Part shown: one piece after another, positions 6,900 to 13,963 of the stretch
Numbering within the stretch: position 1 is the first letter of the stretch
How the letters are laid out: the number at the start of each line of letters is the position of its first letter
Origin: Candidatus Saccharimonadota bacterium
GTDB taxonomy: Bacteria > Patescibacteriota > Saccharimonadia > Saccharimonadales > Saccharimonadaceae
Assembly (NCBI GenBank): GCA_030529135.1
Contig: JAUMXO010000009.1
Span: 1-35,033 of the forward strand
Direction: 5' to 3'
DNA: 35,033 bases
Notes under the pieces: model-generated
Told to the model about the DNA's origin: nothing
Databases searched by the model: none
What the model saw: the letters and a program-made list of their open reading frames with translations, nothing else
Position numbers and translations under genes: made by a program

Positions 6900-8108
6900 T
6901 CAAAAATGTAATTGTTTTTTAATTTCGGGTAGCAGATAGAATGAGCCAAGCGCGACCAAGGGGGTCTTGGTGCGGCACGAATCCTCAAAGGCTTTTTGAA
7001 TGACAGACCGATAATCTGAACTAGAGTAAATCGGGAGCGAAAATTTCTCAAAAGCTTTTTTGGTACGAGAGAAATCTGATTTCTTGAAATCGCCGGGTAT
7101 AGTAAGATAGACTTTATTAAAAAGCCTAGAGTTTATGATTGCCTCTGCCATTTTTTCAACATTTTTGTCAGCGGCGCAGGCAAAAATGAGATTGCCATAG
7201 ACGCCATCTTTTTTCATACGGTCTAGTACCACTACAATACTATTCTCGGTGTGAGCACCATCCAACAATAGACGCGGAATACCTTTATAATTTTCGATTT
7301 GCTCATAACGACCTGGCAGAGAAATCCCTGCAGCAATTTGACTGGTTTTTGTTTCATCTAAATCTGGAAAAATTTGTTTGACAGAATTTATGGCAATTTT
7401 GGCATCTAAAATTTGGTAGTCGCTTGCGTCTTTAATGTACTGGACCGCAGTAGAATTTTTTGCAGCCTGTGCTTTGAAAATTTTCCGAACCTCAGGGGCT
7501 TGAGGAGCGGAGATGATTGGGACTTGAGGCTTAAAAACACCGGCTTTTTCGGTGGCGATTTCAGCGAGTGTATTACCTAAAATTTTAGTATGTTCTAATT
7601 CTATGGGCCCTACAGCAATTGCCAATGGAGAAATAACATTCGTAACATCATATCGACCGCCGATTTCTACTTCGTAAACTACATAATCTACTTTAGCCTG
7701 CCGAAAGACCAGCATCGCAAAAATCGTAACAATCTCCGACCAGGTAAGCGGATATGGGGGGTCAAGGGAGATGAGACCTTCTTTTAATTCTTTTTCGGCA
7801 TTTTTGTAAATCTCTTCGCTGAAAGCATTTTCTCCAGTAGATATGCGTTCGGTAAAATGATAAACGTGTGGGGAAGAGTAAACCCCGGTAGAGTAGCCCA
7901 TGGAACGCAAAATAGCCGCAATGCCATTTGCGATAGTGCCTTTACCTTTAGAACCGGCTACATGAAAACAGGGACAAAAATGCTCAGGATGCCCAAAATG
8001 TTCACAGAGAACGTTCATGGTCTCTAATTTTGAGGCTCTATCGTAATTATACTCGGCGATACAAAACTGCTCCAGATATTCCTCTACAGACGGTAAGTCA
8101 AAATACAT
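6900..8108 (-). CDS. folC: FolC-like Mur ligase family protein (folylpolyglutamate/dihydrofolate synthase)
   Basis: 402 aa, near the family's usual 420. The ATP-binding loop is AGSKGKGT at 51-58 (the FolC form, GKG rather than NGKT). YSSPHVYHFTERI and the signature ELEHTKILGNTLAEIATEKAGVFK are strongly FolC-like. LLLDGAHTENS corresponds to the C-terminal DGAHNP region. The family adds glutamate to dihydropteroate or folates. Folate synthesis is often incomplete in CPR bacteria, so the role may be retention of scavenged folate by polyglutamylation (inference). The promoter TGT TATAAT is exactly 6 nt before ATG, hence probably leaderless. Confidence 0.85.
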   Translation of the reverse strand: MYFDLPSVEEYLEQFCIAEYNYDRASKLETMNVLCEHFGHPEHFCPCFHVAGSKGKGTIANGIAAILRSMGYSTGVYSSPHVYHFTERISTGENAFSEEIYKNAEKELKEGLISLDPPYPLTWSEIVTIFAMLVFRQAKVDYVVYEVEIGGRYDVTNVISPLAIAVGPIELEHTKILGNTLAEIATEKAGVFKPQVPIISAPQAPEVRKIFKAQAAKNSTAVQYIKDASDYQILDAKIAINSVKQIFPDLDETKTSQIAAGISLPGRYEQIENYKGIPRLLLDGAHTENSIVVVLDRMKKDGVYGNLIFACAADKNVEKMAEAIINSRLFNKVYLTIPGDFKKSDFSRTKKAFEKFSLPIYSSSDYRSVIQKAFEDSCRTKTPLVALGSFYLLPEIKKQLHF

Positions 8109-8114
8109 AGCATC

Positions 8115-8123
8115 ATTATAACA
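8115..8123 (-). promoter_or_regulatory. Extended -10 promoter of the folC-like gene (leaderless)
   Basis: TGT TATAAT then GATGCT then ATG at 8108. There is no ribosome-binding site. Confidence 0.75.
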
Positions 8124-8139
8124 TGTTGAAGAAGAGGAG

Positions 8140-8706
8140 TTATTTTTTACGGGATTTTTTGACTGATTTAAAGAAGTTACGATGGGCTCTAAAACCGTAT
8201 TTTCCGGTAATTGGATCTTTGAAAAATAGAGTCTTCAAAGGCAAAAGTGTAAGGGTCATGTATGCGCCGAAGAAGACAAAACATCCTACCGCCGAAGCAA
8301 AGGTCGCCCAGTAAGGAACGGGCACGGAGTTAATGATTATTGAGAAGCTAAATTGGGCGATAATGATAGCAGTAGCAAAAGTGACAATATCGATAAAGAG
8401 AATTGGTTTTTTACTAAAACGAGTATAGCTATAAAAAACAAAGGGAATAAAAAGAGAAAGAATAAGTAGACTGGCAAGTTTGGCGGTAAAATAATTGGGA
8501 TTATTGCCATAGATAAAACCATCAATCAAACTCCAAAGCAGAGTAGGGGTAATTGCGATTTTGATATGTTCCCAGGTAGATTCATTAACGGCAGTAAAAA
8601 GACCAAGGGCTTTAGGCCCTTTCAAAATATCATAGAGAAAATGAGCAAGGCAGCCAAATAAAAATATTACTATAATGCTAATCCAGGTGAACAAAACTTG
8701 ATCCAT
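8140..8706 (-). CDS. DUF6512-like membrane protein
   Basis: 188 aa with about five to six membrane helices and a basic C-terminus (KSVKKSRKK). Conserved-looking features are the helix-1 run LAHFLYDI and the stretch GLFTAVNESTWEHIKIAITP, which I associate with the uncharacterised DUF6512 family. Function unknown. The stop is 31 bp upstream of the folC-like start. Its own leaderless promoter lies exactly 6 nt before ATG. Confidence 0.75.
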   Translation of the reverse strand: MDQVLFTWISIIVIFLFGCLAHFLYDILKGPKALGLFTAVNESTWEHIKIAITPTLLWSLIDGFIYGNNPNYFTAKLASLLILSLFIPFVFYSYTRFSKKPILFIDIVTFATAIIIAQFSFSIIINSVPVPYWATFASAVGCFVFFGAYMTLTLLPLKTLFFKDPITGKYGFRAHRNFFKSVKKSRKK

Positions 8707-8712
8707 GATTTT

Positions 8713-8721
8713 ATTATAGCA
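8713..8721 (-). promoter_or_regulatory. Extended -10 promoter of the DUF6512-like gene (leaderless)
   Basis: TGC TATAAT, then AAAATC, then ATG at 8706. Confidence 0.75.
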
Positions 8722-8726
8722 CGAGC

Positions 8727-8757
8727 AAAAAGACCCTTTTTACAGGGTCTTTTTGAG
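8727..8757. terminator. Rho-independent terminator
   Basis: AAAAAGACCC, short loop, GGGTCTTTTT. It has T-runs on both strands and ends the minus-strand gene at 8771-9739. Confidence 0.85.
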
Positions 8758-8770
8758 ATTGTATCTATCT

Positions 8771-9739
8771 TTAAGCTTTGGCGTGAAGTTTGGCGAATTT
8801 CTTGGATTTTTTGTCTAGTTCGGCCATGTCGCTTTCGGAAATTTTTTCGTCCTTACCAGAGTTGATAAAGTTTCTGAGCACACCAACCAAGATGAATGGG
8901 CGAACAAAAGTGGAATGGAGCATAGACCAGAAAATAATACCGACGATAGCAGAACAAGTGAGGTTGATAGCAAGAACACTTTGGAAAATTTCTGGAACAG
9001 CTTCACCGTTTTCAGTGAAGAGTTGAGTAATTTCGCTCTGTAAAGCGGCCATAGCATCTGGGAAAGCTTGAAGGATAAGATAGGCAATACCAAAGAAGAC
9101 CCCGCCGATTACGATGAAGGAGATGAGGCTGATGCCAAAGATGCGACCGAGATTCTTAAGCAAAGTTTTGCCGTGTTTGAAGAAGATAGCAGCACCTTCC
9201 AAGGTAGCTTTGGTAGCGGATTCGTCTTTTTTGTAGAATACCCAACCGAGACAACAATCACAAAGATAAGCAATGATAGTATTGATAACAGCAGAGATAG
9301 CGCTGCCGATAGAGCCGCCAGTGTCGCCGCCAATAGCTTCGCCAATTGCGGTGATGCCGACACCGATTTGGTTAAAAATGCCTTTGATGGCGCCAGTGAC
9401 AAAGTAGTAAGCAGCGACGGTAGAGAAGCGCTCTTTGACGACTTTTTTACCTTCCGCGATGGTATCTTCTGGAAGTTTGCCCTCAACCACACCTTTGGTC
9501 ATCATGGCGATTTGACCAGCTTTGTAAGTGTAGCCGATAAAGTGCAAGATGAGCCAAGAAGCGATTGCCCCAAGTATTGCGCCGATGCCGAGACCGACGA
9601 GACCATAGTTAGTAGCTTTATCTGCAATGACAAAACCTGCTGCAGCCATACCAAAGAAAGCCACGGCGGCTAGAAAATCCCAGAGAACACGCCAAAGAGA
9701 AAAGCCAATGGTTTTTTTATAAATTGCTTTATTATCCAT
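8771..9739 (-). CDS. Multi-pass membrane protein of unknown function
   Basis: 322 aa with about six hydrophobic segments (about 15-35, 47-70, 107-135, 145-170, 200-235 and 265-290). There is a Gly-rich stretch (GEAIGGDTGGSIGSAISAV) and a charged, Lys-rich cytoplasmic tail. A Cys pair (CDCCLGW) follows the central helices. I do not recognise the family. A GGAG ribosome-binding site (9746-9749) precedes the ATG. An extended -10 (TGT TATAAT, 9764-9772) lies upstream, so this gene has a short leader, unlike its neighbours. It is a single-gene transcript ending in the terminator at 8727-8757. Confidence 0.75.
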   Translation of the reverse strand: MDNKAIYKKTIGFSLWRVLWDFLAAVAFFGMAAAGFVIADKATNYGLVGLGIGAILGAIASWLILHFIGYTYKAGQIAMMTKGVVEGKLPEDTIAEGKKVVKERFSTVAAYYFVTGAIKGIFNQIGVGITAIGEAIGGDTGGSIGSAISAVINTIIAYLCDCCLGWVFYKKDESATKATLEGAAIFFKHGKTLLKNLGRIFGISLISFIVIGGVFFGIAYLILQAFPDAMAALQSEITQLFTENGEAVPEIFQSVLAINLTCSAIVGIIFWSMLHSTFVRPFILVGVLRNFINSGKDEKISESDMAELDKKSKKFAKLHAKA

Positions 9740-9763
9740 ATTTTACTCCATTTAATTAATTTG

Positions 9764-9772
9764 ATTATAACA
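9764..9772 (-). promoter_or_regulatory. Extended -10 promoter of the 8771-9739 gene
   Basis: TGT TATAAT on the minus strand, followed by a leader of about 18 nt containing GGAG. Confidence 0.65.
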
Positions 9773-9807
9773 TACTTTTTATGCTGGTGGAAAAATAGAG
9801 GCTTTTA

Positions 9808-9816
9808 TGGTAAAAT
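9808..9816 (+). promoter_or_regulatory. Extended -10 promoter of tRNA-Ser(CGA)
   Basis: TGG TAAAAT, 7 nt before the mature tRNA 5' end. The primary transcript would start at or next to the mature end. Confidence 0.55.
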
Positions 9817-9823
9817 AAGAGGT

Positions 9824-9913
9824 GGAAGTGTGGCCGAGTGGTTGAAGGCGCACGACTCGAAATCGTGTGGGCTCGCAAGAGTCTCGGAGGTTCGAATCCT
9901 CTCGCTTCCGCCA
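9824..9913 (+). tRNA. tRNA-Ser (anticodon CGA), CCA encoded
   Basis: 90 nt with a long variable arm. Acceptor GGAAGTG/CGCTTCC; anticodon stem CACGA/TCGTG with loop CTCGAAA; T arm GGAGG-TTCGAAT-CCTCT; 3' GCCA. It reads UCG codons. Its last 22 nt plus 3 flanking bases are duplicated 67 bp downstream. Confidence 0.96.
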
Positions 9914-9983
9914 TTTTTGTTGGCACAAAAACTAAAAAAGCAGGATTCGTTCTTCGAATCGAATCCTCTCGCTTCCGCCATTT
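9892..9983 (+). repeat. 25-bp direct repeat of the tRNA-Ser(CGA) 3' end
   Basis: Copies at 9892-9916 (in the tRNA: TCGAATCC through CCATTT) and 9959-9983 are identical. The gap also holds an inverted repeat AGGATTCG/CGAATCCT whose right arm overlaps the second copy. The layout resembles an attachment-site footprint left by tRNA-targeted integration. No integrase is in the window. Confidence 0.8.
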
Positions 9984-10162
9984 CACAATTAATAGGTATT
10001 TATTGTAGTTCTTTGATTGGAGATAGAATACATGTGCAGGGCAGAATTGCTAAAATATGCATCATTTTTACAGGGGTTCTCAAGATAGAGATGCTATGAT
10101 ATACTTTAAATTGGGTAGGAGTACTTTGAAACGCAAACGATGCGAAAGGGGGTGTCCTAGAC
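9984..10162 (+). promoter_or_regulatory. Leader and promoter of the 10163-10471 gene
   Basis: No gene is seen between the tRNA repeat and 10163. An extended -10 TGA TATACT is at 10097-10105, followed by a leader of about 50 nt ending in a strong AAAGGGGGTG ribosome-binding site at about 10145-10154. Confidence 0.5.
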
Positions 10163-10471
10163 ATGCAGGTAAGATATGATTCAATCGTGTCAAAGCAAGA
10201 GCACTGGAAAAGTGCTAATTTGCCAGAATCTATGGTAAAGGATATGGTTGCTCTATCTGATAAGCTAATGCATAAATTGATAGACAACGGTCATGACTTG
10301 GAGGGAGTGCGATTATTTTATCCCGAGGACTGTGACAACTATGAAGCATTTAGCGCTGTGGCTTATGCCCTTGATGCTTGTGTTACCACGAAGAAGGCCT
10401 ATGGCATTGAGAGTGCTGGAGCCATCATGCATGGTTTTGGCAAAAATCTCGCTGAGATTGAAGTTGAATAG
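10163..10471 (+). CDS. Small soluble protein of unknown function
   Basis: 102 aa, mixed alpha-type composition, no signal peptide or membrane segment. It is mildly acidic overall, with PEDCDNYEAFSAVAYALDA in the middle. Not recognised. It has a strong purine-rich ribosome-binding site, its own promoter and its own terminator, which supports a real, well-translated gene. It lies just downstream of the duplicated tRNA-Ser end, so accessory cargo is possible but unproven. Confidence 0.7.
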   Translation: MQVRYDSIVSKQEHWKSANLPESMVKDMVALSDKLMHKLIDNGHDLEGVRLFYPEDCDNYEAFSAVAYALDACVTTKKAYGIESAGAIMHGFGKNLAEIEVE

Positions 10472-10486
10472 GGACTGTACTTTTAA

Positions 10487-10514
10487 GAAAATGCTCCAGA
10501 TCGGAGCATTTTTT
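10487..10514. terminator. Rho-independent terminator
   Basis: AATGCTCC (10490-10497), loop AGATC, GGAGCATT, then T-run. Ends the 10163-10471 transcript. The preceding A-run would give some activity on the minus strand, where the 10538-11410 gene ends. Confidence 0.85.
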
Positions 10515-10537
10515 ATGATTATAATATTTGGCCTCCC

Positions 10538-11410
10538 TTATTTTTTTACAACAACAACTGACTGAGTGTCGTCATCATAATAATATTCAAAATTATAAGT
10601 GTTTGCGTCATCACTGATTCCAAAGGCGTATCTTTTACCTTTGTGGCCAATTAACTTAATAGTGTATCCCACATCACTATTAATAAGCTCAACGCCGCTC
10701 TGTATTTCACCAGCAAAAGCAGAAATATACGGCTCGCCAACAAATACAATATCATTTTCGCTGACAAATGTATTATTGTAAGCTTCAAATGGTTTATTTA
10801 TATTACCAATAACTATAAAAATAATTAGGCTAATTGTGGTGAGCGCGGCGCTGATAATACGAGGAATTTTATCTCTGAAAATCGCGAAGATAAAGATTGG
10901 GATGATACCAAAACAGTAGATAATTGTCAACAAATGGTTTGGAAAATTCTCTGCTATTTCTGCGACATAGCTCATCCCGGTAATAACCAGGTAGATTGTT
11001 GCAACAGATAAAATGAGCGCCGAATACCATTTATCCTTCTTGATATACCACGCAATAAAGCCGCCCGGAAAGGTTAATAACGTAATCATAAACCAATACC
11101 TGTAATAGCCAAAAAGCCCCCAGCCCATACTATTAAATGGTACCTGAAAGAGATAGACGAGTGGCTGCGAGATTAAGAAAAACACAAAGGTCTTAAGAGC
11201 TGCCTCGAGAGGCTTTTTTGAATTTACGATAATGAGAACTGCCGGCAAAACCCACCATTCTGGCGTAACGGCAATATCGTGAAACGAATTTCCGTCTGGC
11301 ACTAGCATAGCCATAAGTGCAGTATAGAAGCCCATTAAGACCGCAAATATGATCAACTTTGGCCAAGTGATATTTAGCCCGCCGAAAAGTTTTTTCAAAA
11401 TTCTTCCCAT
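10538..11410 (-). CDS. Membrane protein of unknown function with a C-terminal exposed domain
   Basis: 290 aa from ATG at 11410 (MGRILKKLF). An ATG 33 bp further upstream lies beyond the promoter -10 and is rejected as start. About six to seven membrane helices fill residues 18-205. A soluble C-terminal domain of about 80 residues (from YNNTFVSENDIVFVG) contains a Gly/Lys/Tyr-rich beta-like stretch and ends in acidic then VVVVKK residues. Family not recognised. A single-gene unit whose extended -10 TGT TATAAT is exactly 6 nt before ATG, so the mRNA is likely leaderless. Confidence 0.75.
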   Translation of the reverse strand: MGRILKKLFGGLNITWPKLIIFAVLMGFYTALMAMLVPDGNSFHDIAVTPEWWVLPAVLIIVNSKKPLEAALKTFVFFLISQPLVYLFQVPFNSMGWGLFGYYRYWFMITLLTFPGGFIAWYIKKDKWYSALILSVATIYLVITGMSYVAEIAENFPNHLLTIIYCFGIIPIFIFAIFRDKIPRIISAALTTISLIIFIVIGNINKPFEAYNNTFVSENDIVFVGEPYISAFAGEIQSGVELINSDVGYTIKLIGHKGKRYAFGISDDANTYNFEYYYDDDTQSVVVVKK

Positions 11411-11416
11411 AATTAG

Positions 11417-11425
11417 ATTATAACA
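11417..11425 (-). promoter_or_regulatory. Extended -10 promoter fixing the 11410 start (leaderless)
   Basis: TGT TATAAT, CTAATT, then ATG at 11410. Confidence 0.75.
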
Positions 11426-11467
11426 TGGAGCTTTCGTTGCCACCTGGTCTTTTTATTTTGATTAAAA

Positions 11468-11497
11468 GTAAACCGCCACTAATGTGGCGGTTTTTAA
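11468..11497. terminator. Rho-independent terminator
   Basis: AACCGCCAC (11471-11479), loop TAAT, GTGGCGGTT (11484-11492). T-run on the plus side and TTTACTTTT on the minus side, where it ends the 11511-11768 gene. Confidence 0.8.
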
Positions 11498-11510
11498 AAT
11501 AATACGAAGC

Positions 11511-11768
11511 TTACGCGTTGCCGTTAATGAGATTCGCGATTGCAATTGCCAGGTAATGAAGTGCTTCTGGAGAGTCAGTATATTCCTCCGGAATTTCAAC
11601 GGCACGACATTGTGCGGCAAAACTTGCAATTTTCGAATCGTCTCTGCACGGCCTACTTAAGAATAAATAGAGATACTGGCTGCTCCTAAGGCTGCAGATT
11701 TTCTCTTGACATCTGGGACTGAGACTGTTTAGGTATTCCTTTGCAGTTATGCGTGTCCTCGTAGACAT
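11511..11768 (-). CDS. Small protein of unknown function
   Basis: 85 aa, basic N-terminal half (MSTRTRITAKEYLNSLSPR), three Cys residues, and an alpha-helical C-terminus (PEALHYLAIAIANLI). No recognised domain. The near-perfect ribosome-binding site AAAGGAGGT (11775-11783), the TGG TATAAT extended -10 (11809-11817) and a strong terminator show it is a real, separately expressed gene. It shares the strong-SD style with the other small gene at 10163-10471. Confidence 0.7.
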   Translation of the reverse strand: MSTRTRITAKEYLNSLSPRCQEKICSLRSSQYLYLFLSRPCRDDSKIASFAAQCRAVEIPEEYTDSPEALHYLAIAIANLINGNA

Positions 11769-11808
11769 ATTCCCACCTCCTTTTTAAAAATGTAAGCTTA
11801 CAGGTTGG

Positions 11809-11817
11809 ATTATACCA
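11809..11817 (-). promoter_or_regulatory. Extended -10 promoter of the 11511-11768 gene
   Basis: TGG TATAAT, followed by a leader of about 35 nt that ends in AAAGGAGGT 6-7 nt before ATG. Confidence 0.7.
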
Positions 11818-11859
11818 CTACTCGGACAATGATGCGAGCATAAGAAAAATAAACGTGAA

Positions 11860-12552
11860 TCATTTTTGGGCAGTAGTAATTTTGATGCTACCGATGCCAC
11901 CTTTAATTTTGATTTGTTTTAGACCAGAGCCTTCTTTATAATAATTAGAGACAGACTTACCATCTAAGGTAATGTCGCCAAGTCCTTTTTCGGCTTCAAT
12001 TTCGTAATCTTCGGCTCTAGAAATTAAACCAACAGAGACTTCGCCAATACCAGTGCTGATGTCAGCCTTTTCGGTTTCCAGAGCGATAATTTTAGTTTCG
12101 CCTATGCCAAGAGCCATTTCGAGCTCTTTGGCATAAAGTTTTTCTATGTAGATGCTACCGACGCCACCACTAATACCAACTTTTTCAAATTTCATATCTT
12201 CTGGGATATAAACGATTACTTCACGATCGTTGTACCTTTCAAATAAATGCCGATCACGCTCGGTGATGACTAGCTTGTGGTCATCTTGGACTACTTCTAC
12301 TTTTTCATTCTTGGTTTCTACGGTGAGCTTATCGCCTTTTTTGATTTCTAAGTTGGAAATAGAAAGAGCAATTTTTAGGCAAAGTTTTTCTTCGTTTTCA
12401 CACTCAGTTGCCACGGTGGAGTTATCACCAATTAATTTGCCGGCAGTAGCAATTCCAAGCACGCCATATACTATGCCAGAAAGAATGGTTACGATTAGAA
12501 AAATAGCGAAACCAAAAGCCAAATATTTAATGACTTTTTGAGTAGGTCCCAT
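11860..12552 (-). CDS. DUF4097-like membrane-anchored putative adhesin/envelope protein
   Basis: 230 aa. One N-terminal membrane helix (about 12-34) is followed by an exported repetitive beta domain: GISGGVGSIYIEKLYAKELEMALGIGETKIIALETEKADISTGIGEVSVG and similar, with short GxG turns every 15-20 residues. This is the pattern of the DUF4097/head-GIN beta-helix family (quoted in parts: SGGVGSIYIEKLY, ALGIGETKI, STGIGEVSV, GGIGSIKI). Such proteins commonly sit beside LiaF-like proteins, as here. It starts 1 nt after the LiaF-like stop, so it is in the same operon. Role in envelope stress is inferred from this pairing. Confidence 0.7.
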   Translation of the reverse strand: MGPTQKVIKYLAFGFAIFLIVTILSGIVYGVLGIATAGKLIGDNSTVATECENEEKLCLKIALSISNLEIKKGDKLTVETKNEKVEVVQDDHKLVITERDRHLFERYNDREVIVYIPEDMKFEKVGISGGVGSIYIEKLYAKELEMALGIGETKIIALETEKADISTGIGEVSVGLISRAEDYEIEAEKGLGDITLDGKSVSNYYKEGSGLKQIKIKGGIGSIKITTAQK

Positions 12553-12553
12553 A

Positions 12554-13240
12554 TTATTTTACCTCAACGCCGCCAAATAGCGCAGTGCCGTTTACATAGA
12601 TAGTAGGAGCATCTTTCTTGGGGATATTTTTTGTCTTATTAGAAACGCCACCAAAGAAGGAGTTGGATTTAGTCTCTATAGCTACGTTTTCTGGAGGATT
12701 AATTTCAATACCACCGAAAATGGCGGTAGCATTAATAATGACGTCTTCTTTGATTTTGGCTTCTCTTAGATCCAATTTGAAGCCACCAAAAATGGCGTTT
12801 ATAGTCTTGCCTTTAAATTCTTTACCGGCCATATTGATGTTTATGCTGCCAAAAACGGCACCAGATTCTTCGTCTTTATTAAATTTCTCATTAAGCTTAT
12901 AAACTGCCTTATCAAATTTACGGCTAAAGAGTGTTTTGATAATTATAGAAAGACCGATAAGAATGATGATGGCTGGGAGTAATAATTTCCAGAGGGAACC
13001 AAAGCTTATAACGTCTTGACAAGCGAGAAGCAGACATACACCTACAATGATGCCGATAAGATTGCCGAGCCAATCTTTAATGTTAGTGAAAAGCCCGATG
13101 GTGCAAGGAACTATAATGAAAAGCGTCCACCAACCCTTAAAGAAAAGGTCTACATTAAACCAACCGAGAGCGTTGCCACAGAGGATGACGCCTACGGCAA
13201 TTAAAACTAGCCCCCACATGACTGCTGAAATTTTTTTCAT
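12554..13240 (-). CDS. LiaF-like envelope stress protein
   Basis: 228 aa. Four N-terminal hydrophobic helices (about 5-25, 30-52, 58-80 and 85-105; LiaI/LiaF transmembrane type) precede a C-terminal LiaF domain with recurring FGG turns (AVFGSININ, AIFGGFKLDL, AIFGGIEINPP, FFGGVSNK, ALFGGVEVK). In Firmicutes, LiaF modulates the LiaRS cell-envelope response; no LiaRS is in the window. AAGGAGT ribosome-binding site before ATG at 13240. A possible extended -10 (TGA TAAAAT) lies inside the end of the CDF gene, so the pair can be made with or without it. Confidence 0.8.
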   Translation of the reverse strand: MKKISAVMWGLVLIAVGVILCGNALGWFNVDLFFKGWWTLFIIVPCTIGLFTNIKDWLGNLIGIIVGVCLLLACQDVISFGSLWKLLLPAIIILIGLSIIIKTLFSRKFDKAVYKLNEKFNKDEESGAVFGSININMAGKEFKGKTINAIFGGFKLDLREAKIKEDVIINATAIFGGIEINPPENVAIETKSNSFFGGVSNKTKNIPKKDAPTIYVNGTALFGGVEVK

Positions 13241-13248
13241 GTTACTCC

Positions 13249-13863
13249 TTATTTATGTCTATATTTTATCACACTTTTAAGGTTTGGGAGGAGGTTTCTG
13301 ATAGCGCGATAAAGGATATAGATTGCGATGGCAATACTTAGGATAGGATCAATGAGGTGAACGTCTGTCAGCTTCATTACAATAGCACCGATAAGAACTG
13401 CTAGCCAAGAAAAAGTATCTTCTAGCATATGAAGGTTAACAGTTTTTTGGTTAAAGGATTTGCCCTCTTTGGTAGCAAGAGCTGCAAGGAGATTAAAAAG
13501 CACGCCGAGTACAGCAAAAAGCATCATGCCTTCGTAGTTGACTTCGGCAGGATCTTGTATGCGTTCAATGGCTTCTATGATTAGGTGCACTGATCCCGCG
13601 ATCAAAAAGGCGGAAACGACAAAACCGCCAATAAGGGAATATCTCTCGCTTTTTTTGCGTTCAAAAAGATAAGCAATGCCGGTAGAAACAGCGTCGGCAA
13701 AACTATGCACGGAGTCTGAAGTAATGGCGGCAGAATTGGTGACAAGTCCACCGATAAGCTCAATAACAGAGAAGGTTAAATTTAAAACTAACGCTACAAG
13801 AATGCTGCGGTCTGAAGAACCGTGAAAATGAAGATGATTGTGACGGTCGTGTGGTTTATCCAT
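13249..13863 (-). CDS. Cation diffusion facilitator (CDF) metal transporter without the C-terminal domain
   Basis: 204 aa against about 300 for typical members. His-rich N-terminus (HDRHNHLHFHG), then six helices with the metal-site residues in TM2 (TSDSVHSFADA) and TM5 (HMLEDTFSWLAVLIGA). The protein stops shortly after TM6 (KSVIKYRHK), so the cytoplasmic dimerisation domain is absent. The family exports Zn, Fe, Mn or Co by proton antiport. The stop codon is genuine (followed by the liaF ribosome-binding site), so the short form looks native rather than broken. Extended -10 TGA TAAAAT lies 9 nt before ATG. Confidence 0.85.
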   Translation of the reverse strand: MDKPHDRHNHLHFHGSSDRSILVALVLNLTFSVIELIGGLVTNSAAITSDSVHSFADAVSTGIAYLFERKKSERYSLIGGFVVSAFLIAGSVHLIIEAIERIQDPAEVNYEGMMLFAVLGVLFNLLAALATKEGKSFNQKTVNLHMLEDTFSWLAVLIGAIVMKLTDVHLIDPILSIAIAIYILYRAIRNLLPNLKSVIKYRHK

Positions 13864-13948
13864 TGCATAGTTATTTTATCACAGGGAAGAATTAGTAGCA
13901 AATCTTGATATACTTAACGTGCTTATGTTTTGTTTTTTTAAACTTTGG

Positions 13949-13957
13949 TGGTAGAAT
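13949..13957 (+). promoter_or_regulatory. Extended -10 promoter of the short MurE-like gene (leaderless)
   Basis: TGG TAGAAT, AAAAGT, then ATG at 13964. Confidence 0.7.
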
Positions 13958-13963
13958 AAAAGT

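Noticed and set aside
9068-9673. 201-codon open frame on the plus strand
   Set aside because: Lies entirely antisense to the 322-aa membrane protein gene, has an Asp/Ala/Ser-biased composition produced by reading membrane-protein codons backward, and has no promoter or ribosome-binding site.
9761-10099. 112-codon plus-strand frame across tRNA-Ser
   Set aside because: Runs through the tRNA gene and its duplicated end; no translation signal.
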